Source: Candidatus Falkowiibacteriota bacterium
Lineage (GTDB): Bacteria > Patescibacteriota > Patescibacteriia > Patescibacteriales > GWE2-39-37
Reading direction: 5' to 3'
Length of the DNA: 27,948 bases
Assembly (NCBI GenBank): GCA_013335665.1
Contig: JAAXVE010000001.1
Coordinates: forward strand, 1 to 27,948
The notes beneath the pieces are model-generated. The model was not told the origin of the DNA, searched no databases, and was given only the letters and a program-made list of their open reading frames with translations. The translations under genes and the position numbers were made by a program. Positions 7,281 to 15,022 of this stretch are shown in pieces (position 1 is the stretch's first letter; each line of letters begins with the position of its first letter).

Positions 7281-8069
7281 TTATTCCTGATTGATGAAAT
7301 CATGAATCTTTTCCAACATAATCATCTTCCCCTCGTCGTCCAAAAGATTCAAATCGTGATTATCTATCGGCACGCGCATAACCCGGAGTTGCCTGTCTGG
7401 CAGGAGTTTAGAAACGAGATTAATCGCACGCTTATTGTTCAACATATCACTTTTATCGGCCTGTAAAAGAAAAAAAGGCTTTTTCAGTTTCTTTAAGTCG
7501 CGATAACTGTGTTGTCGGATGAATTTGCGAATCTGGCCGGCAGGACGTACCGGAATGAAGGCAAAAGCACCTTGACGTGGCACGCTGTTCTTGCGGTAAA
7601 GCGGCCCGCCTTTGCTTATGTACTCACGGCCAAGAAGCTGCAGGATGGGCTGAATCGTATTAAGCAGCAGCCAGATTTTCAAATTAAAAAATAACGGCAT
7701 TTCCAGAGCGACTAATGCTTTAACCTTGCTGTCCTCCTCTGAAGCTAGGTGCAGCGCAAGACTTCCTCCAAATGAGGTGCCAATCATGTAGACTTCTTGC
7801 GATTCCTCGGACAAAATTTCTAGAGAAGATCGGGCAGCCGACAACCAGTCGTTAGGACCATATTCCTTAAGGTCTTCGATATTACCTGAATGACCAGGCA
7901 TAACCGGGCGAAAAACCGTATAGCCTTTCCGTACAAAATAGTTGAAAAGAGTGTCAGTCTGCTCGATATTCGCCGCAAAGCCGTGCAATATCAGCACGGC
8001 TTTGCTACTCCCTCCCTTAAAATATAATTTGGGGTCTGTCTTCTGTATTTTTACCTGATTCATAATCAC
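7281..8069 (-). CDS. Alpha/beta hydrolase (monoglyceride lipase / S33-type esterase)
   Basis: This 262-aa protein has the fold markers in order: LILHGFAAN (oxyanion strand, about 27-34), FRPVMPGHSGN, nucleophile elbow GTSFGG with Ser99, QADKSDMLNN where the acidic residue is expected, and PIDNHDLNLLDD with the catalytic His near the end. A cap region (FFNLKIWLLLNTIQPILQLL) is hydrophobic, suggesting a lipid or ester substrate. The longest start is a GTG overlapping the hpf TAG stop (TAGTG). An ATG two codons on, at 8063, is equally plausible, and neither has a clear Shine-Dalgarno. It is probably cotranscribed with hpf. The substrate cannot be deduced. Confidence 0.8.
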   Translation of the reverse strand: MIMNQVKIQKTDPKLYFKGGSSKAVLILHGFAANIEQTDTLFNYFVRKGYTVFRPVMPGHSGNIEDLKEYGPNDWLSAARSSLEILSEESQEVYMIGTSFGGSLALHLASEEDSKVKALVALEMPLFFNLKIWLLLNTIQPILQLLGREYISKGGPLYRKNSVPRQGAFAFIPVRPAGQIRKFIRQHSYRDLKKLKKPFFLLQADKSDMLNNKRAINLVSKLLPDRQLRVMRVPIDNHDLNLLDDEGKMIMLEKIHDFINQE

Positions 8070-8392
8070 TAGCTTTTGCGGCGGCGTTCGATAACTTTTT
8101 CGTGATGCTTAACGATTGAACGGGCAAGCTGGTCTTTTACCTTATCGATGGATTTGAATAAATCGGCCTCGTGCTTCTCAATAACCAACAAAACGCGCGG
8201 TAGTTCCATCACGACCTCAGTGCGGTATATTTCGCCCGACTTCTGTCCTCCAACAACTAAACCGATCTGCACATTACAGTCTATTACTTGGAGTTTGCCC
8301 AGATACTTGTCCAGCATCTGCATTTTCTTGTCGACATAAGCCTTGATTTCCGGTGTTAACTTGATTTTACTGGCTTTAAGATCATACTTCAT
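8069..8392 (-). CDS. hpf: Ribosome hibernation promoting factor (short form)
   Basis: This 107-aa protein is the S30AE/RaiA fold: MKYDLKASKIKLTPEIKAYV, then KKMQMLDKYL, a central strand pair (QIGLVVGGQKSGEIYRTEVVMELP), and the last helix DLFKSIDKVKDQLARSIVKH followed by a basic tail HEKVIERRRKS. It has no C-terminal dimerisation domain, so it is the short HPF/YfiA type that binds the 30S A and P sites in resting cells. It lies 41 bases after a response regulator gene with no terminator between, so it may belong to the two-component operon upstream, which would link that signal to ribosome shutdown. The next gene overlaps its stop. Confidence 0.92.
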   Translation of the reverse strand: MKYDLKASKIKLTPEIKAYVDKKMQMLDKYLGKLQVIDCNVQIGLVVGGQKSGEIYRTEVVMELPRVLLVIEKHEADLFKSIDKVKDQLARSIVKHHEKVIERRRKS

Positions 8393-8433
8393 ATGTTTTT
8401 TTTCGTGCGCGACTGTCTATGGCGCAACGCTTA

Positions 8434-8808
8434 TTAAATTAGACACTCTATTGCCCTAGCGACAACATCACGAGGAAGGAGCTGCATCTTAATCATAAAA
8501 TCATCAGCCCCCGCTTTCTTGCTCTGATTGATAACCTCTTGCTTATTCAAGTTGCTTAATACGATCACTTTGATACTCTTGGTAGTATCCACGGATTTCA
8601 AATTTTTTAACACTTCCAACCCATCCATATCCGGAAGCAGCATGTCCAAAAAGATAAGATCAGGCTTCTTGGATGTTGCCACCTCAATCCCCTCTTGGCC
8701 GTTGCGGGCCACGATTACGGTGAAGCCGGCTGCTTTGAGCGCCACCTGATACATAGCGGCCTGATCGATGTCATCTTCGACCACAAGAATCTTTTTCTTT
8801 TTATTCAT
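8434..8808 (-). CDS. Single-domain response regulator
   Basis: This 124-aa protein is only a receiver domain: acidic pair D12/D13 in LVVEDDID, phosphoacceptor D55 in LIFLDMLLPDMDG, the switch Ser85 in VIVLSNL, and K107 in DDFMIKM. There is no output domain, so it must act by protein contact (CheY/SpoF-like) or on another kinase or phosphatase. It starts four bases after the kinase stop and so is its cognate partner. In the ordinary beta4 motif a Thr/Ser is followed by Ala/Gly; here it is Ser-Asn, a minor variation. Confidence 0.93.
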   Translation of the reverse strand: MNKKKKILVVEDDIDQAAMYQVALKAAGFTVIVARNGQEGIEVATSKKPDLIFLDMLLPDMDGLEVLKNLKSVDTTKSIKVIVLSNLNKQEVINQSKKAGADDFMIKMQLLPRDVVARAIECLI

Positions 8809-8812
8809 AACT

Positions 8813-10669
8813 TTATTTTACTCCTTTTAATTCAAGGGGCCAACCTGATTTAGCCAGCGGTATTGTCAGGGCAAAAACCGTCCCTTTATTCAATTCTGTT
8901 TTTTCGATTTCGATCTTGGCGCCAGGTGTGGCATCGACTATTTGTTTTATGATGAACAGGCCTAGACCTGATCCGTCTGTAAAGGTGTTAACCGCATTGT
9001 CGGCGCGGGCAAATTTCTGAAAAAGCTTAGGAATCTGATCCTTGGGTATACCGATGCCTGTATCTTTAACTCTTATGACAACAGCATTTGACAACTGCTC
9101 GACCATGACATGAATAGAGCCTTTGAGCGTATACTGGAAAGAGTTATTAATCATGTTAACAATCGCCTGCTCAAGATACTTTGCGTCACTCAAAACCGGG
9201 CTGAGCGTCTTTTTGGGAATTTTGAAATCCAGTTTGACGTTCTTTATCTGAGCCGTCCTTAGTTTATCTTCCTCTATTTTTCTTAAAATTTCATTAAGGT
9301 CGACAGGTTTGAGGTTCATGACGAAACTTTCGCTGTCCATTTCCGAAGCGCGCAATATGTCATTAATAATTTCCCCTAGTTTAATCGACTTCTCAAAGGC
9401 ACCACGCAGGAATTCCTTGCGCTTCGACGGCGGAATCGAACCTTCTTCGAGCATGGACAAGACCCCTTTAATGACAGTCACTGGTGTGCGGAGCTGATGT
9501 GAAGTAATGTCCAAAAATTCCGAACGCATGTCCATAAGCTTTTTAAGATGATCGGCTTTTTCCCTTATTTCCTTGGTTTGCACATCAACTTTCTGCTTTA
9601 ATGTCTTGTTAAAATCATCAACTTCCTTATAAAGTCTGGCGTTTTCGATTGCAACTGCAGCCTGTGAGCTTATAATATCGAGGAAGTCGATATCTTCGCG
9701 CGTATACGCGTCTCCATCAACCTTCTCTCCAAGGTAAAGCAGGCCGATAACCTTGTTGCGCAGGACAAGCGGGGCGATAAGCTTCGCTTCGCTTTTGTCC
9801 ATCTCCTTAACTAATGCCGTCTCTCCTTTACGCTTAAGTTCATCGCGAACCAAGACTGTGCGATTCTTGACCACAGGCTTATATATCAGGCTCGTCGGCC
9901 CGACCTTAAGCTCCTCCATAAGAACGCAGTAAAACACTTCCTTTTTCTCATCGGCTTTTTTTAGATAAACCTTCAGGCTCTCACTAGCCAAAACCTTGCG
10001 GAAAATCTCAGAAGTTATGCCAATCAACTCATAAAGATTGATTGAACTGGACAATTCCAATGATAAATCTTTAATAATCTGTCGAGGCGCATTGTTCCTA
10101 TAAAAGATGACATCACTCGAACTCTGTATCTTATTAAGCACTGGCAGCAAGGAAATAGAATAAAGCACTGCAATCCAAGGAGAAAACATGAGCGCTTTGT
10201 AAGAATATATGCCACCTAAAAAATAGAAGTCCACAAAAATTGTGATATGAAAAAAAACAAGAGAAAAGGCAGAAATTAACAAATAGGTATAGACTTTACT
10301 CGCCAGTACTTTAATGCCCATCAGCCTGTACTTGATAATAGCATAAGCGATAATTAGCGGATAAAAGGCATAAAGAATCATTATGTATGGCGGCCAGTTC
10401 AAGTTGAAAGTAAGGAAAAAGACGCTGCCGCCGCCGACCGCGCCCAGTTGGGCCAAAATTACGTATTTGACCTGATAGCGATCAACATTCGGTTGGCGCA
10501 AGCCGACGAACAAATAGGCGGTCGTAAAAATGAATGAGACAAAATAGAAAATCGCATAATATATATAAAGCGGCCCGGCATCGCAGACATAATTGAATAT
10601 ATACTTAGGGAAAACACCTTGTACAAAAAGCTTTGTCGGATTAACCAGGAAGAAAAAAATACTGCACAC
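8813..10669 (-). CDS. Histidine kinase, main part (rest of 7TM, GAF, HisKA, HATPase) after an in-frame amber stop
   Basis: This 618-aa frame from a GTG continues the frame at 10679-10981, separated only by TAG and three sense codons (Ile-Phe-Tyr). Residues 1-175 hold the remaining TM helices with the typical YPLIIAYAIIKYRLMGIKV end of the N7TM sensor. A GAF-like domain spans about 205-345, followed by a coiled coil (350-380). HisKA follows with His391 in DITSHQLRTPVTVIKG. The HATPase has the N box NMINNS (505-510), G1 DTGIG (536-540), an F box KLFQKFAR and G2 GSGLGLF (566-572). All catalytic motifs are intact. Without readthrough or restart it would lack the first TM helices. The next gene, four bases on, is its response regulator. 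The start may be this GTG or a later Met. Confidence 0.9.
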   Translation of the reverse strand: MCSIFFFLVNPTKLFVQGVFPKYIFNYVCDAGPLYIYYAIFYFVSFIFTTAYLFVGLRQPNVDRYQVKYVILAQLGAVGGGSVFFLTFNLNWPPYIMILYAFYPLIIAYAIIKYRLMGIKVLASKVYTYLLISAFSLVFFHITIFVDFYFLGGIYSYKALMFSPWIAVLYSISLLPVLNKIQSSSDVIFYRNNAPRQIIKDLSLELSSSINLYELIGITSEIFRKVLASESLKVYLKKADEKKEVFYCVLMEELKVGPTSLIYKPVVKNRTVLVRDELKRKGETALVKEMDKSEAKLIAPLVLRNKVIGLLYLGEKVDGDAYTREDIDFLDIISSQAAVAIENARLYKEVDDFNKTLKQKVDVQTKEIREKADHLKKLMDMRSEFLDITSHQLRTPVTVIKGVLSMLEEGSIPPSKRKEFLRGAFEKSIKLGEIINDILRASEMDSESFVMNLKPVDLNEILRKIEEDKLRTAQIKNVKLDFKIPKKTLSPVLSDAKYLEQAIVNMINNSFQYTLKGSIHVMVEQLSNAVVIRVKDTGIGIPKDQIPKLFQKFARADNAVNTFTDGSGLGLFIIKQIVDATPGAKIEIEKTELNKGTVFALTIPLAKSGWPLELKGVK

Positions 10670-10678
10670 GTAAAAAAT

Positions 10679-10981
10679 CTATAATACAATTCTAGCTTTC
10701 TTATCTTTGTCCTGTTTGGTCAGCATGAGGACGAAATGGAAAAAAAACGAAGGCAGCATGATGGCACCGGCGTGCAAGAACCAATTAGCATACCAGGCGG
10801 CTTGAGGCGTACTGGCTGTAATCATGAACATGTAACCGAAGCTCCAGCACGAGGAGCAAAGGCTGACAAGGAACCAAGCGCGATTGACAGGTTGACGTCC
10901 GTTGCGAAGCAGCACGAAAAGGCCTGACACTAAAGCTGCCACGCCCCCCAATACTAATGAAATGACGTAATAATATATCAT
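10679..10981 (-). CDS. Histidine kinase, N-terminal part of the 7TM sensor, ended by amber codon
   Basis: This 100-aa frame opens with a hydrophobic helix (YYYVISLVLGGVAALVSGLF), the VNRAWFLVSLCSSCWSFGYM helix, and a third (WFLHAGAIMLPSFFFHFVLM). This is the beginning of the N7TM histidine kinase sensor (PF16927-like). After KQDKDKKARIVL comes TAG, then Ile-Phe-Tyr and the rest of the kinase in the same frame. In related kinases a Tyr commonly stands at this place (a KKxxLYxFYF pattern), so a Tyr codon turned to TAG by one base change is the simplest explanation. Its ATG overlaps the stop of the 538-aa gene (TAATG), so it is translationally coupled to it. Confidence 0.8.
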   Translation of the reverse strand: MIYYYVISLVLGGVAALVSGLFVLLRNGRQPVNRAWFLVSLCSSCWSFGYMFMITASTPQAAWYANWFLHAGAIMLPSFFFHFVLMLTKQDKDKKARIVL

Positions 10982-12597
10982 TATTCCCCTAGCTTATATT
11001 TGTCTTTATTTTTCAAAAGGTAATCAGCCAAGCCTTCCAAAGTTGGGTAATTAAAATTCAAACCATGATGCGGTTCGATCTGGATATCTCCGTTGTACTC
11101 CGATTTTTTTCCCAAACACTCTTCCAAGATGCCCATCTTGCCTCGCAAGGCATAAACTCCTGATTGTGGTGATGAACAAGAAACCGGGTAGTTATTATCA
11201 CCATGGACATGCCAGCCTTCTGGAGCATCTTCCGGTTCCATAAAGCCGTGCCAATGAGCCAAAGCAAATCCTTTGTCTGATAATTTGGCAGAATAATCAT
11301 TTCCTGGACGATAATGTTTAAGTGCTGCCGCAATAATGGCATTACCCAAAGCATGAGCCAGAATAACCTTGGTATCAAAAGACGGCTTATAATCGTTGGC
11401 GATGTCTGCCCCAGGCGGTGTTTCGAGAATCATCTCGCCATTTAGAAGACCCATCTTAATGATATCCTTAGAAGGATCGAGTTTTGATTTATCTGCACCC
11501 GATTTAGAAGTCAGAACAAATACTATAGGTAAAGGCATAACCAATTTTTCTTTCATAATCGACAAAACAAGGTAATAGGTCCCATCCTTGGATAAAAGAT
11601 CGTTGGTAATCGCAGCAAAGCTCGAGCGGTCATTCTTGGCAAAAAAATCCGCTTCTGGAATCAGCTCAGAAATTTCTGTAGGCAGCTGTCTAGCGACAAA
11701 GCCGTAGCTCATGCCGCTGCGCTTGTCCAAGTGGATACTCCCTACCCAGCGATAAAAATTATTGCGAAAATTCAAATCTTTGATATTTCTCCTTTCAGGA
11801 TACAATCCTGTCCGTTCAAGCAAGGTTCCGCCTACGGTCAAGTCGTGGACAAAATCGGCATAAAAGCCATCAGCAACCTTGAATGCTCCTTCCTTGATGG
11901 CGAAATCAGACAGACGCGGTGGCGTCACAGGCGCAGCCAACTTGGGAATTAGGTTATTAAGCACGCCGTCGCGCATATTTCCGCCGAAATCATAAGAGGG
12001 GTAAGAACCATTAAAACTATATATTGTCCATCTGTCTTTACTGACCGTAATGACAAGATTAGTCATATGCCAAGCAAAAAGTTTCAAGGCTGTTTCCATG
12101 TGATCCTTGTAACCGCTTTGCTCAGTTATTTCGGCAGGCTGGTCGATGATGGTCAGCACTGGATTCTCCTTGAAACTTACCGTCATATCCATGGGTAGAC
12201 GGCCAGTCTTACCCTCACCAGCAGCTACGACCACGATTCCCTTTCTAATCTTCTTGCCCATGCGGATAAAAAACGGCAGATCCAACTGTTTGATCGTCTC
12301 ATCACCGAACCCGAAAAGCTTGCCTGCAACAATACTTAAATTAAAGAGGATAATTCTACTAAGCAGTTTCAGCGTGCGGGAAAAAGACGGGCGAAAAAGA
12401 GCTTCTTCAAATGGAATCACCTTAACTCCGCATTCGACAAACTCATGTTCCAGCTTCTGCCTAAAGGCCATTTCACTGTCTGACGATTTTTCTACAGGAA
12501 AAAAAGTCACAGTCAAACCAGACGCCATTTCCTCAGGAGTCAACGGCGTTTGTTTGAGCGCTAACAATTTTTCTATGGTTTCGCGCGATATGATCAT
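10981..12597 (-). CDS. Unrecognised 538-aa protein in the two-component operon
   Basis: I do not recognise this family. The protein looks soluble: one moderately hydrophobic stretch at about 78-97 (LLSRIILFNLSIVAGKLFGF) and no signal peptide. Its C-terminal third is rich in His and aromatic residues: GFALAHWHGF (H448, H450), EGWHVHGDNNYPVSCSSPQSG (H463, H465), then IQIEPHHGLNFNYPTL (H510, H511). These could bind metal or form an active site. The N-terminal half has alternating strands (GLTVTFFPVEK, IVVVAAGEGKTG, PVLTIIDQPAE, NLVITVSKDRWTIYSFNG). It is joined to the histidine phosphatase by an ATGA overlap and to the 7TM kinase by TAATG, so all are made together. A role as input or effector of that kinase is inferred from coupling only. 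Confidence 0.75.
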   Translation of the reverse strand: MIISRETIEKLLALKQTPLTPEEMASGLTVTFFPVEKSSDSEMAFRQKLEHEFVECGVKVIPFEEALFRPSFSRTLKLLSRIILFNLSIVAGKLFGFGDETIKQLDLPFFIRMGKKIRKGIVVVAAGEGKTGRLPMDMTVSFKENPVLTIIDQPAEITEQSGYKDHMETALKLFAWHMTNLVITVSKDRWTIYSFNGSYPSYDFGGNMRDGVLNNLIPKLAAPVTPPRLSDFAIKEGAFKVADGFYADFVHDLTVGGTLLERTGLYPERRNIKDLNFRNNFYRWVGSIHLDKRSGMSYGFVARQLPTEISELIPEADFFAKNDRSSFAAITNDLLSKDGTYYLVLSIMKEKLVMPLPIVFVLTSKSGADKSKLDPSKDIIKMGLLNGEMILETPPGADIANDYKPSFDTKVILAHALGNAIIAAALKHYRPGNDYSAKLSDKGFALAHWHGFMEPEDAPEGWHVHGDNNYPVSCSSPQSGVYALRGKMGILEECLGKKSEYNGDIQIEPHHGLNFNYPTLEGLADYLLKNKDKYKLGE

Positions 12598-13163
12598 GCT
12601 ATCAAATGTTTTAAATTGTTCTCATCGGTTAAAGAAAGTTTCTTTCCGTCATATTCGAAGCGGTAAATAGCCGTATTGCCTGGTTTTGAGGTGTCGTAAG
12701 GCTGTTGCAGACTTTCATCTTTAGCAAGTGCTACTAAGGCGCGCATTGCGGCGCCATGAGAAACCGCCAAAATCTGCCCTTGGGGGTAATCCTGCCAAAC
12801 CGCATCGATCAACTCAACCGCACGTGACTGAACTTGATGCAAACTTTCCAACTCATTTTCGCATTTTTCCCAATCGACATCAGCTTTGTTCATGCCCTGA
12901 ATAGCACCATAATCCCTTTCTCGTAGCTTTTCAGTTGCGAAGAATGGCGCTTCAGTATGAAACGCAGCGATTATCTTTGCCGTCTCCGCCGCACGGGCCA
13001 GATCAGAGGTGAAAACGGCATCAATCTTTTCTTTTTCTAAAGCACGAGCGGCTTTTTTTGCTTGCTCATAGCCTAGGGCGGTCAAAGTTCCCTGGTCATG
13101 ACCCATGATGATGCCTTTTAAATTTTCTTCAGTTTCTCCGTGTCTAACGACGATGATTTTCAT
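12594..13163 (-). CDS. Histidine phosphatase family protein (phosphoglycerate mutase-like)
   Basis: This 189-aa protein has the complete signature: IVVRHGETEEN with the phospho-accepting His8, VFTSDLARAAETAKII with the second phosphate-binding Arg, the acidic helper in KLRERDYGAIQGM, and ILAVSHGAAMRAL with the second catalytic His. Members include cofactor-dependent mutases and broad phosphatases such as CobC, GpmB and PhoE; the short length fits a phosphatase. It is the first gene after a strong promoter and its TGA overlaps the ATG of the next gene (ATGA). It might oppose phosphorylation in the downstream two-component system, but that is only suggested by the operon. Confidence 0.88.
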   Translation of the reverse strand: MKIIVVRHGETEENLKGIIMGHDQGTLTALGYEQAKKAARALEKEKIDAVFTSDLARAAETAKIIAAFHTEAPFFATEKLRERDYGAIQGMNKADVDWEKCENELESLHQVQSRAVELIDAVWQDYPQGQILAVSHGAAMRALVALAKDESLQQPYDTSKPGNTAIYRFEYDGKKLSLTDENNLKHLIA

Positions 13164-13189
13164 ATTAATCAGTCTTGTTATTTGTTTAA

Positions 13190-13219
13190 ATTATACCACA
13201 ACTGAACGTCTCTGGACAA
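13190..13219 (-). promoter_or_regulatory. Promoter of the histidine phosphatase / kinase operon
   Basis: On the minus strand TTGTCC (13214-13219) is followed after 18 bases by a perfect TATAAT (13190-13195) preceded by TG one base away (extended -10). It lies just after the terminator of the preceding gene and gives a leader of about 20 nt before the ATG at 13163. This is one of the clearest promoters in the window. Confidence 0.7.
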
Positions 13220-13246
13220 ATTTTTCTCAATCAAAAAAAACGTAAC

Positions 13247-13266
13247 AAAAAAGCCGCGTTTGCGGC
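13247..13266 (-). terminator. Intrinsic terminator after the acyl-CoA ligase gene
   Basis: The minus strand reads GCCGC-AAAC-GCGGC followed by six U, a compact GC stem with a U-tract. It ends the transcript of the ligase gene (stop at 13319) and isolates it from the next promoter. Confidence 0.85.
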
Positions 13267-13318
13267 ATGTGTAGACATCTTTCAAACAAAAAAAACTAGC
13301 AATAGTAAAATAGTTTGA

Positions 13319-15022
13319 TTATTTTTTCAGGGCGGCGCGGCGATAAAGTGCTTCAATCTCTTTCCCATAATGCTTTTCTATAACATGGCGACGCACTTTC
13401 AGTGTCGCGGTCAATTCGTCCTTCTCGATCGTAAACGGTTTTTCTAAAAGAGAAAACTCCCTGATATTTTCATAAGGGGCTAATTTAGCATTGATACGGC
13501 CGATTTCTTCTTTGATCAAGCCTTTTATATCCAGATATTTTTCGCCGAATTCCTGTTTTATCAGATCGTAGTCAGGTATAATTATCGCCCCTAACGAAGG
13601 CATGCGATGGCCGACAACAACCGACTGAGCGATATATGGACTAAGGTTTAATTCGGTTTCTATTCGTTCCGGAAAAATGTTCTTACCATTAGTCAAAACT
13701 ACTATATCCTTTTTACGCCCGATAATGGTCAGGTAATTCTCCGAGTCCAAGAATCCTAAATCGCCAGTCTTAAACCATCCATCCTCATCGAATGCCTCGT
13801 TTGTCAGTTCTGGTTTTTGCCAATAGCCCATCATAACGCTTAAACCTCTCACCAAGACTTCTTTATCTTTAGCTATCTTAACTTCAACGCAACTTAGGGG
13901 CTGGCCAACAGTGCCGACCTTGGATCTGCCAAGGCGGTTAACTGCGACAACGGGCGAAGTTTCCGTCAAACCGTAACCTTCGGCAATGGCAATGTCCATA
14001 TTCTTGAAAAAACGAAGAACGCGTTCGTTTATGGCCGCCCCTCCGCAAATTGCAAACTTCAACCTCCCGCCAAATATGGCACTGATTCTTTTCTTAAAAA
14101 AATAATCGACAATCTGCTGATTCCAAACGTGTGGTCTCTTCTTAAGAGTGCAAAAAAACATTTTTTGGACGATTTTCGGACGAGACTTCATCTCAGCAAA
14201 AACTCGTTCAAGCATCCGTTCAAAAATCTTCGGTACGCTAATGAGTATCGTAGGTCTTATTTCCTGAAGATTTTTCGATAGTTTACTTATGCCTTCTGCA
14301 TACGCTATGGTGGCGCCGGCAAAAAGAGGGACGAACTGTCCGGCTGTGCGCTCAAGAACATGCGACAAAGGCAGAAATGAAAGGAAGATGTCAGACTTAT
14401 CCACTGTAAAAAGGCTTAAAGAAGCATCAACATCGCTTATAATATTGTTATTCGACAACATTACTCCTTTCGGTTCACCAGTAGTGCCTGAAGTGTAAAT
14501 TATGCTAGCAAGTTCTTCTGATGAACATTCGGTCTCAGCATCAACGAGCAAAGAACTTAAAAGCTTAGCTTGGTGGTCGTCAAGTTCAACACGATCGATT
14601 AAATCTTTTATATAGATAGTCAGACCATATTGATCCAGCAAGCGTTTGAACTCCGAACCGTGCTTCTTCCAAAAGGCATTGCTTAAAAAAACTTGCCTGG
14701 CTCCCGAATCCTTGACGACGTATTCTATGAATGAGAAATTTGATGATGTGTGCACAGGAACGCTGACAACACCCAGTTTATTCATCGCCAAATCCAAAAA
14801 CAGCCACTCGGGCCGGTTTTCCGACATAATAATCGCGCGATCGCCTGCAACTAATCCGATCTTACTAAGTCCTGCGGCCAGCGAGTCGATCCTGGAAAGG
14901 CACTCGCCATAACTCCACTCCTGCCAATCATTGCCGGACTTAAACTTGACCATCGGCCTACTTGGCTGGCGTTGCGCCACTTCGCGGAAGCGAAGGTAGA
15001 GGGTGTTCATATTTTGAGTCAT
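13319..15022 (-). CDS. AMP-forming long-chain acyl-CoA synthetase
   Basis: This 567-aa protein activates a carboxylic acid, probably a fatty acid, through an acyl-AMP. Visible motifs: the ATP-binding loop IIYTSGTTGEPKGVMLSN, LSHVLERTAG (A3-like, as in FadD/ACSL enzymes), EGYGLTETSPV (A5), WFKTGDLGFLD (A7), and the late GRKKDIVVLTNGKNIFPE hinge with the catalytic-Lys region KDELTATLKVRR at the C-terminus. The gated VFPERIET-type ending and LERTAG place it with long-chain acyl-CoA ligases. The ATG at 15022 (MTQNMNTLYLRF) is chosen over the longer 15058 frame because the extra 12 residues (MSARQPPSSGIF) do not look conserved and an AGGT precedes 15022. It still overlaps the 3' end of the phospholipase-like gene by 65 bases. 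A terminator follows. Confidence 0.93.
   Translation of the reverse strand: MTQNMNTLYLRFREVAQRQPSRPMVKFKSGNDWQEWSYGECLSRIDSLAAGLSKIGLVAGDRAIIMSENRPEWLFLDLAMNKLGVVSVPVHTSSNFSFIEYVVKDSGARQVFLSNAFWKKHGSEFKRLLDQYGLTIYIKDLIDRVELDDHQAKLLSSLLVDAETECSSEELASIIYTSGTTGEPKGVMLSNNNIISDVDASLSLFTVDKSDIFLSFLPLSHVLERTAGQFVPLFAGATIAYAEGISKLSKNLQEIRPTILISVPKIFERMLERVFAEMKSRPKIVQKMFFCTLKKRPHVWNQQIVDYFFKKRISAIFGGRLKFAICGGAAINERVLRFFKNMDIAIAEGYGLTETSPVVAVNRLGRSKVGTVGQPLSCVEVKIAKDKEVLVRGLSVMMGYWQKPELTNEAFDEDGWFKTGDLGFLDSENYLTIIGRKKDIVVLTNGKNIFPERIETELNLSPYIAQSVVVGHRMPSLGAIIIPDYDLIKQEFGEKYLDIKGLIKEEIGRINAKLAPYENIREFSLLEKPFTIEKDELTATLKVRRHVIEKHYGKEIEALYRRAALKK

Noticed and set aside
10679..10681. TAG as a recoded amino acid codon throughout the genome
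   Set aside because: Several well-supported genes here end with TAG at their expected length, so a general reassignment does not fit; only a local event is considered.
12210..12240. Walker A-like GEGKTG in the 538-aa protein
   Set aside because: The first Gly of GxxxxGK(T/S) is missing (Val instead) and no Walker B motif is placed after it, so ATP binding is not claimed.
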